Positions 1 through 5,939 of a stretch of DNA of 5,939 nucleotides are shown here, piece by piece. Positions within the stretch are counted from its first letter, which is position 1. Every line of letters starts with the position of its first letter. The translations under genes and the position numbers were made by a program. The notes beneath the pieces were generated by a model, which saw only the letters and a list, made by a program, of their open reading frames with translations, was not told the DNA's origin and made no database searches. This DNA is from DATFLK01 sp035267815 (GTDB taxonomy: Bacteria; Pseudomonadota; Zetaproteobacteria; Mariprofundales; Mariprofundaceae). The DNA lies in assembly GCA_035267815.1 (NCBI GenBank), contig DATFLK010000069.1, positions 1 through 5,939 of the forward strand, read 5' to 3'.

Positions 1-1071
1 ATCGACCTCCTCTTCGTAGAAGTCGGCGATCTTGCTCAACATCGCCTCCAGACTGCCCGTCTCCTCACCGATCGAGATCATCTGCGTCACCATAACCGGA
101 AACACCCGACTCTCCTCAAGCGGCGCCGTCAGTGTTTGCCCCTGGCTGATCGAATTTTTGGACTTCAGGACCGCCTCCTCGACGATCACGTTGCCGGATG
201 TCTCGGCCACCGTATCCAGCGACTCCAGGATCGGCACACCCGCCGCCACCAGCGTGGAGAAGGTCCGGCAGAAGCGTGCCACCGCCGCCTTGCGCAGCAC
301 ATCGCCTAGCACCGGCAGGTTGAGCAGAAGCTTGTCGAGCTGATATCGGCCCTTCGGGGTCTTGTAGGCCGCGCGAATGCCAAGCACCAGTACGATCGGC
401 GCACTCAGCACGAGATACCAGTAGCTGACGAACAGATCGGAGATCGCCATGGTGATCTGGGTCGGCGCCGGCAGTTCCGCACCAAAGCTCGAAAACATCT
501 TGGAGAAGACGGGGATGACGAAAATCATCAGGATCGCCGTGACGATAAAGGCAACCGAGATAATCGCCACCGGATAGACCATGGCCGACTTGATCTTGGC
601 CCTCAGGGCCAAGGCCTTTTCCTTGTAGGTACAGAGCCTGAGCAGGATCGCATCGAGAATACCGCCCTGCTCGCCGGCCTCGACCAGCGCGCAGGTCAAC
701 CGGTCGAACTGTTTGGGAAACTTGCGCAGGGTCTCTCCCAGCGGCGAACCCTCCTCCAGGCTGGAACGCACATCCTTGAGCAGCTTGACCATCGATTTCT
801 TCTCGGCACCGCGTTCCGACAGCTGAAAACACTGCACCAGCGGCAGGCCCGCATTGATCATGGTCGAGAGCTGCCGGAAGAAGATGCTGATATCCTTCTC
901 GGTAACCTTCTCCTTGATGATCTCGATCTCGACGGGCTTCTTCTTGACCTTGATATCGACAAGCCCCTGACGCCGGAGCATGGCAACGGCAATATCACGG
1001 TTGGCTGCCTCCTGCTCGCCGCTTTTCGTCTGACCCTGACGGGTCCTGGCTTCCCACCGGAAAATGGCCAT
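1..1071 (-). CDS. pilC: Type IV pilus inner-membrane platform protein PilC (C-terminus cut by window edge)
   Basis: This is the N-terminal 357 codons of a PilC/GspF-family protein; the frame runs off the left edge. PilC sits in the inner membrane and links the cytoplasmic motor ATPases (PilB, PilT) to pilin assembly. Two T2SSF repeats are visible: residues about 62-185 with the motif VEAGEQGG (131-137), and about 264 onward with ISIGEETG (332-339). Hydrophobic segments at about 165-190 and 212-233 are membrane spans. The N-terminus (MAIFRWEARTRQGQ) is typical of the family. Members usually have about 400 residues, so roughly 50 residues, including the last membrane helix, lie outside. The ATG overlaps the pilB stop by one base (TGATG) and has no clear Shine-Dalgarno, so translation probably depends on coupling to pilB. 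GspF of a type II secretion system is the alternative, but the partner ATPase resembles PilB. Confidence 0.95.
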   Translation of the reverse strand, partial: MAIFRWEARTRQGQTKSGEQEAANRDIAVAMLRRQGLVDIKVKKKPVEIEIIKEKVTEKDISIFFRQLSTMINAGLPLVQCFQLSERGAEKKSMVKLLKDVRSSLEEGSPLGETLRKFPKQFDRLTCALVEAGEQGGILDAILLRLCTYKEKALALRAKIKSAMVYPVAIISVAFIVTAILMIFVIPVFSKMFSSFGAELPAPTQITMAISDLFVSYWYLVLSAPIVLVLGIRAAYKTPKGRYQLDKLLLNLPVLGDVLRKAAVARFCRTFSTLVAAGVPILESLDTVAETSGNVIVEEAVLKSKNSISQGQTLTAPLEESRVFPVMVTQMISIGEETGSLEAMLSKIADFYEEEVD

Positions 1072-2768
1072 CAGTCCGTCACCGTCACGCGCAGGCACTC
1101 TTCAAGGGAGATCACACCTTCCTTGACCTTGTCCAGTGCGGCCATGCGCAGCGTCTTGACGCCTTTCTTGATGGCGATGGCGTTGATCTCGTTCGCATTG
1201 GCGCCCGCAAACACTGCCTCGCGAATCTCCTGAAAGATCGGCATCACCTGGTAGAGGCCGACCCGGCCCTTGTAACCGCTTCCATTACAGGCAGGGCATC
1301 CCTTGCCGTGCATCGTATTATACTGGTCCACTTCATCCTCCGGCACACCGGCATCGATTAATGTCTCCGGCGGCAAACTGACAGGCTCGGCACACTGCGC
1401 GCAAGTCCGGCGCGCAAGTCGCTGCGCTGAGACAAGGTTGACCGCCGAACCGACAAGAAAGCTCTCCACCCCCATGTTGACCAGGCGGCTCATGGTGGAG
1501 GGGGCATCGTTGGTATGCAGCGTGGCCAGCACGAGGTGGCCTGTCAGGGCCGCCTTGATACCGATGGCGGCGGTCTCGAAATCGCGAATCTCGCCGATCA
1601 GGATAATATCGGGATCCTGGCGCAGGAAGGAGCGCAGCGCCGCCGGGAAGGTCAGCCCGATATCGGGATTCACGTTAACCTGATTGATCCCCATGAAATT
1701 GAACTCCACCGGATCCTCGGCCGTGGAGATATTGACACCGGGCTGATTCAGCTCCGCCACGGCCGAATAGAGGCTGACGGTCTTACCGGAACCGGTCGGA
1801 CCGGTGACCAGCACCATGCCGTAGGGCTGGTGGATCGCATGCTTGAACCACTCCAGCGCCTGCGGGTCATAACCGAGTTTGGTCATATCGAGCTGCAGGC
1901 TGGAGGGATCCAGCAGACGCATCACCACCTTCTCGCCGAACAAGGTCGGCAGCACCGATACACGGAAGTCAACGGTCTTGGACTTGGAGAGCCTGAGCTT
2001 GATGCGGCCGTCCTGCGGCAGTCGCCGCTCCGAGATGTCGAGACGCGCCAGAATCTTCAGTCGCGAGACGATGGCATCGCGCATCCCCATCGAGGGGCGC
2101 ATGATCTCGTGCAGCACGCCGTCGATGCGGTAGCGCACGCGCAGGACCCGTTCATAGGGTTCTATGTGGATATCGGAAGCACCCCGCTTGATCGCATCGA
2201 GCAGGATCAAGTTGACCAGCTTGACGATCGGAGCCGCCTCGACCTCGGAGACCAGCGAATGCTCGTCCAGATCCTCCTCTGCGTTTTCCACCACTTCCAT
2301 ATCGCGCGCGCCGAGATCGGCCATCACGTTCTCGAGCTGTTCCTCGTTGCGCGACACCGAATCGAATTTGGCCATCATCTGGCTCTCCGGCGCGATCACC
2401 ACACTCACCTGACATCCGCTGACAAAGGCCATCTCGTCCAGCGCGTTGATATCGTAAGGGTCGGCCACCGCGATGGTCAGCACATTACCGGATCGCTTGA
2501 TCGGAATGGCCATGTTCTTCCGCATCACATCGGTGGGAATCTTGGTTAGGTTGGTCGGAATCTCAGTCTTTTCGAGATCGACGACCGGCCGGCCGGACTG
2601 CTTGGAGATGAAATCGGTCAACTCCTCTTCGGTAAACAGGTTCTGTTTTACCAGCTGCGAGATCAGCGAATCGCCGTGCAGTTTCATCTCGCGCGTCACC
2701 TGATGCAGTTGTTCGAGCGTAATGCGCCGCTGGCGCAGCAGCATGTCTCCCAGACGGGTCGATTTCAC
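1071..2768 (-). CDS. pilB: Type IV pilus assembly (extension) ATPase PilB
   Basis: Cytoplasmic hexameric ATPase that powers pilus extension by driving pilin insertion through the PilC platform. At 565 residues it matches the usual PilB length. The N-terminal domain (about 1-150) is of the T2SSE_N/MshEN type. The motor core follows: Asp box around 196-217 (GASDIHIEPYERV), Walker A GPTGSGKT (323-330), Walker B with IILIGEIRD (388-396), and His box TGHLVLATLHTND (409-421). Two CxxC pairs (C456/C459 and C491/C494) form the zinc-binding tetracysteine site of PilB/GspE proteins, which argues against the retraction ATPase PilT. The start is GTG inside a 4-base overlap with the aroE stop (GTGA), with GGGAG 8 bases upstream. 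An ATG just upstream is out of frame, and a later ATG (codon 9) would cut into the N-terminal motif. In the first MshEN-like motif (RLGDMLLRQRRI) the usual glycine is R14, so cyclic-di-GMP binding is doubtful. Confidence 0.97.
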   Translation of the reverse strand: MKSTRLGDMLLRQRRITLEQLHQVTREMKLHGDSLISQLVKQNLFTEEELTDFISKQSGRPVVDLEKTEIPTNLTKIPTDVMRKNMAIPIKRSGNVLTIAVADPYDINALDEMAFVSGCQVSVVIAPESQMMAKFDSVSRNEEQLENVMADLGARDMEVVENAEEDLDEHSLVSEVEAAPIVKLVNLILLDAIKRGASDIHIEPYERVLRVRYRIDGVLHEIMRPSMGMRDAIVSRLKILARLDISERRLPQDGRIKLRLSKSKTVDFRVSVLPTLFGEKVVMRLLDPSSLQLDMTKLGYDPQALEWFKHAIHQPYGMVLVTGPTGSGKTVSLYSAVAELNQPGVNISTAEDPVEFNFMGINQVNVNPDIGLTFPAALRSFLRQDPDIILIGEIRDFETAAIGIKAALTGHLVLATLHTNDAPSTMSRLVNMGVESFLVGSAVNLVSAQRLARRTCAQCAEPVSLPPETLIDAGVPEDEVDQYNTMHGKGCPACNGSGYKGRVGLYQVMPIFQEIREAVFAGANANEINAIAIKKGVKTLRMAALDKVKEGVISLEECLRVTVTD

Positions 2769-3649
2769 GCCGCATGCTCCCGCGCAATGGCATGATGACC
2801 ACGCCCCAGTCGCTCCTCCAGCCAGTGCAGGGCCTCATGCCAGTCCGGCTTCTCGCCGTGCCAAAACCGAAACGACGCGGCGCCCTGGGCCACCAGCATG
2901 GGCAGGCCGTCTACGGCCCTGCGCCCACCGTGGCAGGCCGCCGTCACAAACGGCGTCTTTCCGTCCGGCCGATAGACCGCATCCATCGCCAAACCGTGCC
3001 CGTGCAGCTCGAAGGGAAAAGTGCCCGGCACCTCGCCCAGCCCGATGCTGGTCGTATTGACTAGTAGAGAAGCACCCTCCGAGGCCGCCTCGACCTCCGC
3101 ACGATCCCAGGCCACTGCCTCGACGACGAGGTTGGGATAGTGGCGGGCAGCATGCGCCGTCAGCCGTTCCAGCCGTTCGCGATTGCGGTTGCAGATGCGC
3201 AACCGCTGCACACGGCTCTCGGCCATGGCATGCAACACGGCACGAGCCGTGCCGCCAGCACCGAACATCAGCACCTCGGTACCTGTCAGGCGTGCGCCAA
3301 GCCCCTGCAACACATCCATTACCCCGTGCCAGTCGGTATTGGTAGCACGCCACCCACCCCGGTCACGCCAAACCGTGTTAACCGCCCCGATCGTCTGCGC
3401 GGCAAGATCAGCCTCGACCATCTCCAGCACGGCCTCCTTGTGCGGTACGGTCACATTGAACCCCACCACTTCGATGGCCCGCATCCCTTCCAGCGCCGTT
3501 ACGACATCGTCGGGACGGACATGGAACGGCACATAGACAGCATCGATACCGTGCAGGTCGGCGAAGCGATTCTGGAACAGCGGCGACATCGAGTGCGCCA
3601 CCGGATCCCCGATAATACCGAACACCTTTGTGTGACCGCCAATCTGCAT
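2765..3649 (-). CDS. aroE: Shikimate dehydrogenase (NADP-dependent)
   Basis: Cytoplasmic enzyme that reduces 3-dehydroshikimate to shikimate with NADPH, in the pathway to chorismate and aromatic amino acids. Length is 294 residues, slightly above the usual 270-280. Substrate-site residues are all visible: S20 and S22 in AHSMSP, the catalytic lysine K71 in NVTVPHK, N91/T92 in GAVNT, D106 in TNTD, and Q255 in MLVAQGAASF. The NADP side has the glycine-rich loop GAGGTA (130-135), the phosphate-binding NRNRER (154-159) and NTTSIG (198-203). The DAVYRP signature is at 223-228. The extra length is mostly a His-rich tail. The ATG is the first start after an in-frame TGA; the nearest purine run (GGGGGT) is about 11 bases away, so initiation looks weak. 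A GTG at codon 9 is a less likely start. The stop overlaps the pilB start, so both are probably co-translated. Function is secure; pairing with pilus genes says nothing about a pilus role. Confidence 0.97.
   Translation of the reverse strand: MQIGGHTKVFGIIGDPVAHSMSPLFQNRFADLHGIDAVYVPFHVRPDDVVTALEGMRAIEVVGFNVTVPHKEAVLEMVEADLAAQTIGAVNTVWRDRGGWRATNTDWHGVMDVLQGLGARLTGTEVLMFGAGGTARAVLHAMAESRVQRLRICNRNRERLERLTAHAARHYPNLVVEAVAWDRAEVEAASEGASLLVNTTSIGLGEVPGTFPFELHGHGLAMDAVYRPDGKTPFVTAACHGGRRAVDGLPMLVAQGAASFRFWHGEKPDWHEALHWLEERLGRGHHAIAREHAA
2777..2781 (-). promoter_or_regulatory. Ribosome binding site of pilB inside aroE
   Basis: GGGAG on the minus strand, 8 bases before the pilB GTG and still inside the last codons of aroE. 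It supports the GTG as the true start and indicates that ribosomes finishing aroE can begin pilB at once through the GTGA overlap. Confidence 0.55.
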
Positions 3650-3651
3650 CG

Positions 3652-3747
3652 CTATACCGAACCCCCGTACGCATCCGGGTCAGATGCATCCACCGCAACA
3701 ACCGACGCACCGAAAGGCTTGTCACGACAGACCGATAGATTCGACAT
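3652..3747 (-). CDS. Possible 31-residue leader peptide upstream of aroE
   Basis: A short open frame begins MSNLSVCRDKPFGASVV and ends with a TAG two bases before the aroE ATG. It is preceded by AGGGGGT, one mismatch from the ideal AGGAGGT, 6 bases before its ATG. The close spacing would let ribosomes that end here restart on aroE, whose own Shine-Dalgarno is weak. Against it: third codon positions are only about half G or C, lower than the neighbouring genes appear, and the peptide matches no family I recognise. It has one Phe and one Tyr, so it is not an obvious attenuation peptide for aromatic amino acids. The same frame is open upstream, with an in-frame ATG at 3792 (46 residues) and a TTG at 3807. 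It may be a translated leader, a remnant, or chance. Confidence 0.25.
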   Translation of the reverse strand: MSNLSVCRDKPFGASVVAVDASDPDAYGGSV

Positions 3748-3809
3748 GTTCCAACCCCCTGCCCCATCTGACCACCGATGGATAAGGCACATTCCGCTTT
3801 TTTCCAAGC

Positions 3810-3822
3810 CATTTAACTCCTT
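3810..3822 (-). promoter_or_regulatory. Strong Shine-Dalgarno plus ATG in the aroE leader
   Basis: On the minus strand AAGGAG (3817-3822) stands 4 bases before an ATG at 3812-3810. This is the best-looking initiation site on the left side of the window, yet it lies 163 bases before aroE and in another frame. The reading frame (MAWKKAECALSIGG...) continues into aroE out of frame until 3408 and resembles no known protein. The start may serve a short untracked peptide, or the AAGGAG may only be part of the promoter spacer next to TTGACA. Confidence 0.35.
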
Positions 3823-3851
3823 ATTGTCAAATATTTCACGAGTACAATCAA
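3823..3851 (-). promoter_or_regulatory. Candidate sigma-70 promoter for aroE-pilB-pilC
   Basis: On the minus strand TTGATT (complement of 3846-3851) and GACAAT (complement of 3823-3828) are separated by exactly 17 bases, each matching the consensus at 4 of 6 positions. Transcription would start just around the ATG at 3812, giving almost no leader before it. A perfect TTGACA (complement of 3825-3830) overlaps the proposed -10, but no good -10 lies at the right distance from it. The AT-rich context and position support a promoter here; the exact element is uncertain. Confidence 0.3.
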
Positions 3852-3958
3852 GAAAAGGACGTATTTCCGGAATCTAGCGCACAAAAACCGCATTGCCCCC
3901 TCAACAGGAGCTCCGCAGATGATCAGTAATTAGCCGAGACCAATTCAGTCCAAGTCCG

Positions 3959-3987
3959 ATGCAATCCGCCCGAACATCGACTACAAT
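3959..3987 (+). promoter_or_regulatory. Weak candidate promoter of the MEDS/sensor operon
   Basis: TACAAT (3982-3987) matches the sigma-70 -10 consensus at 5 of 6 positions, about 57 bases before the GTG start. At 17 bases upstream stands ATGCAA (3959-3964), only 3 of 6 to the -35 consensus. A weak -35 would suit an activator-dependent promoter, but this is a guess from one good hexamer. Confidence 0.22.
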
Positions 3988-3992
3988 TCCCT

Positions 3993-4009
3993 CATCCATA
4001 TTGGGGATG
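3993..4009 (+). repeat. Small inverted repeat in the leader of the MEDS gene
   Basis: CATCC (3993-3997) and GGATG (4005-4009) can pair around a 7-base loop, ending 17 bases before the Shine-Dalgarno. If transcription starts after the TACAAT box it would form a hairpin at the very 5' end of the mRNA; alternatively it is an operator. There is no U-run, so it is not a terminator. Five base pairs can occur by chance. Confidence 0.25.
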
Positions 4010-4026
4010 TCGCCTGACCCGGAAGC

Positions 4027-4033
4027 AAAGGAG
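4027..4033 (+). promoter_or_regulatory. Ribosome binding site of the MEDS-domain gene
   Basis: AAAGGAG lies 10 bases before the GTG at 4044. It fixes that GTG as the start, because no ATG is available in frame before the conserved N-terminal motif. Confidence 0.6.
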
Positions 4034-4043
4034 CATCACGACG

Positions 4044-4673
4044 GTGTGTACCTCTAAACATCTTATCTCGCTCGGCTTTACACCCGACCGTTTTCCAGCC
4101 GGAACGCATATATGCTACATCTACAACGACGACAAGCGGCGTGAGGAGATCATATCAAAATTCGTCGAAAGCGGCCTGCAGAATGGTGAACAGGTCGCCT
4201 ATTTCACGGACACACTCCCGCCCGAGAAAATTCGCGAACACCTGAGCGACATGGGGGTCCAGCTCCCGTCCCAGACAGAGCAGGAACGCCTGAACATCGG
4301 CACCGCACTGGAGACCTACTGCCCGGACGGCACCTTCATTCCGGAGCGGATGCTGCAAACCATCCGCAACATGTATACAAACAGCATCGAAGAGGGGTAT
4401 ACGGGCGCCCGGGGCACCGGCGAGATGTCTTGGGCACTCAGGGATGTACCCGGTGCGGAACACCTGATCGAATACGAGGCAAAGATTAACATCGTCGTCC
4501 GGGAGCACCCCACCACGGTCGTCTGCCAGTACGACACCCGTCGCTTCGACGGTGACACGCTGTTCGACGTGCTCAACGTGCACCCCATGATGATCGTGGG
4601 CGGGCAGGTGGTACACAACCCCTACTACACGCCTCCCGAGGATTTCCTCAAGAAGCATCTGGCCAAGCGATAA
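4044..4673 (+). CDS. Stand-alone MEDS-domain sensory protein (DcmR-type)
   Basis: A 209-residue soluble protein made almost wholly of one MEDS domain (methanogen/methylotroph, DcmR sensory domain), a family proposed to sense simple hydrocarbon derivatives in bacterial and archaeal signalling. Visible family marks are FPAGTHICYIYND near the N-terminus with the HxC pair H22/C24, the segment GLQNGEQVAYFTD (45-57), CQYD (161-164), HP (180-181), and the closing HNPYYTPPEDFL (191-202). There is no membrane segment, signal peptide, DNA-binding domain or kinase domain, so it cannot give an output alone. The start is GTG with AAAGGAG 10 bases upstream. The next gene starts 6 bases after the TAA, which makes a shared transcript very likely and points to that sensor protein as the partner. 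The start of the domain resembles KaiC/RecA-like proteins but lacks the GxxGxGKT loop. Family is confident; the ligand is unknown. Confidence 0.85.
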   Translation: MCTSKHLISLGFTPDRFPAGTHICYIYNDDKRREEIISKFVESGLQNGEQVAYFTDTLPPEKIREHLSDMGVQLPSQTEQERLNIGTALETYCPDGTFIPERMLQTIRNMYTNSIEEGYTGARGTGEMSWALRDVPGAEHLIEYEAKINIVVREHPTTVVCQYDTRRFDGDTLFDVLNVHPMMIVGGQVVHNPYYTPPEDFLKKHLAKR

Positions 4674-4679
4674 TCTGAC

Positions 4680-5939
4680 ATGTCGAACACTTCCATCAAG
4701 GCGGATATCCTAGCCAAACTCCTGCTCGTTCAATCCACGGTGGACACCCTGCCAGACAGCGAGGACATGGTGCTGTTTCTGCGTCGCGCCATGGAGGAGA
4801 CGCCAGGGGTCTCGGATATCCATCTGAGTGTCGACGGCAAACTCATCCCTCCTTCCGACACCATCGAAAAACGGCTTGCGGAACACGAGGCAGCAACTGA
4901 CACCACAGAGACGGACAACATATTGTACGCCCCGCTGCGCACTGCCCGTGTTGACTACGGCCATCTGGTACTCTCTCTGAACGATGCCGAGGCCTTTGCA
5001 CCGTACAGAGACTTCATGCTTAACATCGCCAGTGACATCGCCATGAGCATGGAGAACCGGGATCACATTCGCCAAATCAACGAGGTCAATGCCGCCCTGG
5101 AGCGACGCGTCGAGAAGCGCACCGCCGCGCTGAAGGAGCGTGAGGAGATTTTCCGCGCCATCACCTCAGCCGCTCAAGACGCCATTATCATGATGGACCG
5201 CGACGGCAAGATCGCCAGTTGGAACCAAGCTGCCGAAAGAATCTTCGGCCATACCGCACAGGAGGCGATGGGACGGGAGCTTCACGCCCTCATCGCACCT
5301 AAACGGTTCCATGAGAGAGCTCTCAGAGGCATCGTCCGCTACCGGGAGACGGGCGAATCGCCCGTGGCCGGCAAAACGATCGAGCTGGTCGCCGTGCAAA
5401 AAGATGGCTCTGAATTCCCCATCGAGCTGTCGCTGTCGACCGTACAGCTTAGAGGCAAGTGGCACGCCATCGGCATTGTGCGCAACATCTCCGAACGCAA
5501 GAACGCCGAATCCACCCAGCTCAGAATCAACCATGCCCTCGAAACCATCTCAAGCTGCAACTCGGTACTGGTACACGCGGACAACGAAACCGAACTGCTC
5601 ACGGATATGTGCCGCGTCATCGTCGATGTCGGCAGCTTCCGCATGGCCTGGGTCGGCTTTGCCGAGCACGACAAGGCTAAAACGGTTCGGCCGGTGGCTC
5701 ACTACGGGCACGAAAGCGATTACCTAAAAAAGGCCGGCATCACATGGGCGGATACGGACCGCGGCCGCGGTCCGACCGGCACTGTCATTCGGACGGGTGA
5801 GATCCAGACCAATCAGGATTTCGAAAACAATCCGCAGATGCAGCCATGGCGCGAAGCGGCGCTAAAACGGGGATACCGATCCAGCATCGCCCTGCCCCTC
5901 GAAAACAGCGGTGACGTATTCGGTGCGCTGACGATCTAC
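4680..5939 (+). CDS. Multi-domain PAS/GAF sensor protein (C-terminus and output domain outside window)
   Basis: The first 420 residues of a cytoplasmic signalling protein, open at the right edge. Residues about 1-130 look like a GAF-type domain (PGVSDIHLSVDG, then YGHLVLSLNDAEAFAPYRDF); a charged coiled coil follows at about 125-157 (RRVEKRTAALKEREE). A PAS domain spans about 156-272 (AIIMMDRDGKIASWNQAAER, then VQKDGSEFPIELSLS and VRNISERK). A second GAF domain starts near 283, with the pattern RGRGPTGTVIRTG (361-373), PWREAALKRGYRSS (389-402) and LPLENSGDVFGALTIY at the edge. No transmembrane helix is seen. The ATG lies 6 bases after the MEDS stop and has no clear Shine-Dalgarno, suggesting translational coupling. 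Proteins of this layout end in a histidine kinase or in GGDEF/EAL domains; which applies here cannot be seen. No Cys/His cofactor motif is obvious in the PAS domain. Confidence 0.9.
   Translation, partial: MSNTSIKADILAKLLLVQSTVDTLPDSEDMVLFLRRAMEETPGVSDIHLSVDGKLIPPSDTIEKRLAEHEAATDTTETDNILYAPLRTARVDYGHLVLSLNDAEAFAPYRDFMLNIASDIAMSMENRDHIRQINEVNAALERRVEKRTAALKEREEIFRAITSAAQDAIIMMDRDGKIASWNQAAERIFGHTAQEAMGRELHALIAPKRFHERALRGIVRYRETGESPVAGKTIELVAVQKDGSEFPIELSLSTVQLRGKWHAIGIVRNISERKNAESTQLRINHALETISSCNSVLVHADNETELLTDMCRVIVDVGSFRMAWVGFAEHDKAKTVRPVAHYGHESDYLKKAGITWADTDRGRGPTGTVIRTGEIQTNQDFENNPQMQPWREAALKRGYRSSIALPLENSGDVFGALTIY

Larger units (their letters stand above)
3813..4043. other. Divergent intergenic region, no protein gene seen
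   Basis: About 230 bases separate the leftward aroE leader from the rightward signalling operon. I see no supported coding frame. The left end (about 3780-3880) is visibly richer in A and T than the genes. Short palindromes are TTCCGGAA (3865-3872) and GGAGCTCC (3907-3914), and a hairpin-forming repeat lies at 3993-4009. No sigma-54 GG-N10-GC element was noticed. The region probably carries back-to-back promoters and possibly a regulator site. Confidence 0.6.

Noticed and set aside
116..832. 238-codon open frame on the minus strand inside pilC
   Set aside because: It is another frame of the pilC region, Gly/Arg/Asp-rich without motifs; the true pilC frame has both T2SSF repeats and the membrane helices.
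1515..2549. 344-codon open frame on the plus strand, antisense to pilB
   Set aside because: It lies wholly opposite the clear pilB gene, is rich in His, Asp, Arg and Gln as expected from the reverse reading of GC-biased codons, and shows no family motif.
3408..3812. 134-codon frame from the strong start at 3812 as a real protein gene
   Set aside because: About 60 percent of it overlaps aroE out of frame and there it reads as Arg/Gly/Cys-rich shadow sequence. Only the start signal itself is kept as an observation.
3825..3830. Perfect TTGACA as the main -35 box for aroE
   Set aside because: At 16-18 bases downstream the best hexamer matches the -10 consensus at only 3 of 6 positions, so it is mentioned under the other candidate rather than listed separately.
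3140..3877. 245-codon open frame on the plus strand, opposite aroE and its leader
   Set aside because: Its composition is typical of a shadow frame, it has no recognisable domain, and aroE on the other strand has every catalytic motif.
3993..4009. Inverted repeat as a rho-independent terminator
   Set aside because: The stem is only 5 pairs and no T-run follows on either strand; a terminator between divergent genes would also have no upstream gene to end.
4155..4658. 167-codon minus-strand frame opposite the MEDS gene
   Set aside because: The plus-strand frame has a Shine-Dalgarno and all MEDS marks; this one has none and looks like a mirror of it.

Overview
The window looks like chromosomal DNA from a gammaproteobacterium. 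The GC content is moderately high, the genes are tightly packed, the type IV pilus motor proteins resemble the Pseudomonas PilB/PilC type, and there is a large PAS/GAF sensor of the kind common in environmental Proteobacteria. No tRNA, rRNA, CRISPR array, insertion sequence or phage gene is visible. The species cannot be named from the sequence alone.

Left part, minus strand (about 1-3812): a tightly coupled set read right to left, aroE (shikimate dehydrogenase), pilB (pilus extension ATPase) and pilC (inner-membrane platform, cut by the left edge). aroE and pilB overlap by 4 bases (GTGA), and pilB and pilC by 1 base (TGATG). The three genes are probably on one mRNA and translationally coupled. 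The aroE leader (3650-3812) is long. It holds a strong Shine-Dalgarno/ATG that does not lead to aroE, and a 31-codon open frame that ends 2 bases before aroE.

Centre (3813-4043): a divergent intergenic region with no convincing protein gene. It is relatively AT-rich at its left end, with candidate promoter elements for both directions, three short palindromes or hairpins, and a clear ribosome binding site for the rightward genes.

Right part, plus strand (4044-5939): a two-gene signalling operon. The first gene encodes a stand-alone 209-residue MEDS-domain protein (methanogen/methylotroph DcmR sensory domain). Six bases later comes a sensor protein with an N-terminal GAF-like region, a coiled-coil linker, a PAS domain and a second GAF domain, cut by the right edge before its output domain. 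The pairing suggests that the MEDS protein and the multi-sensor protein work in one signalling pathway. The ligand and the output (histidine kinase, or GGDEF/EAL cyclic-di-GMP enzyme) cannot be read here.

The most interesting points are the MEDS/PAS-GAF module, in which the MEDS protein may be a RecA/KaiC-like fold without a P-loop, and the unexplained aroE leader. The rest is ordinary housekeeping and pilus machinery in a slightly unusual operon order.
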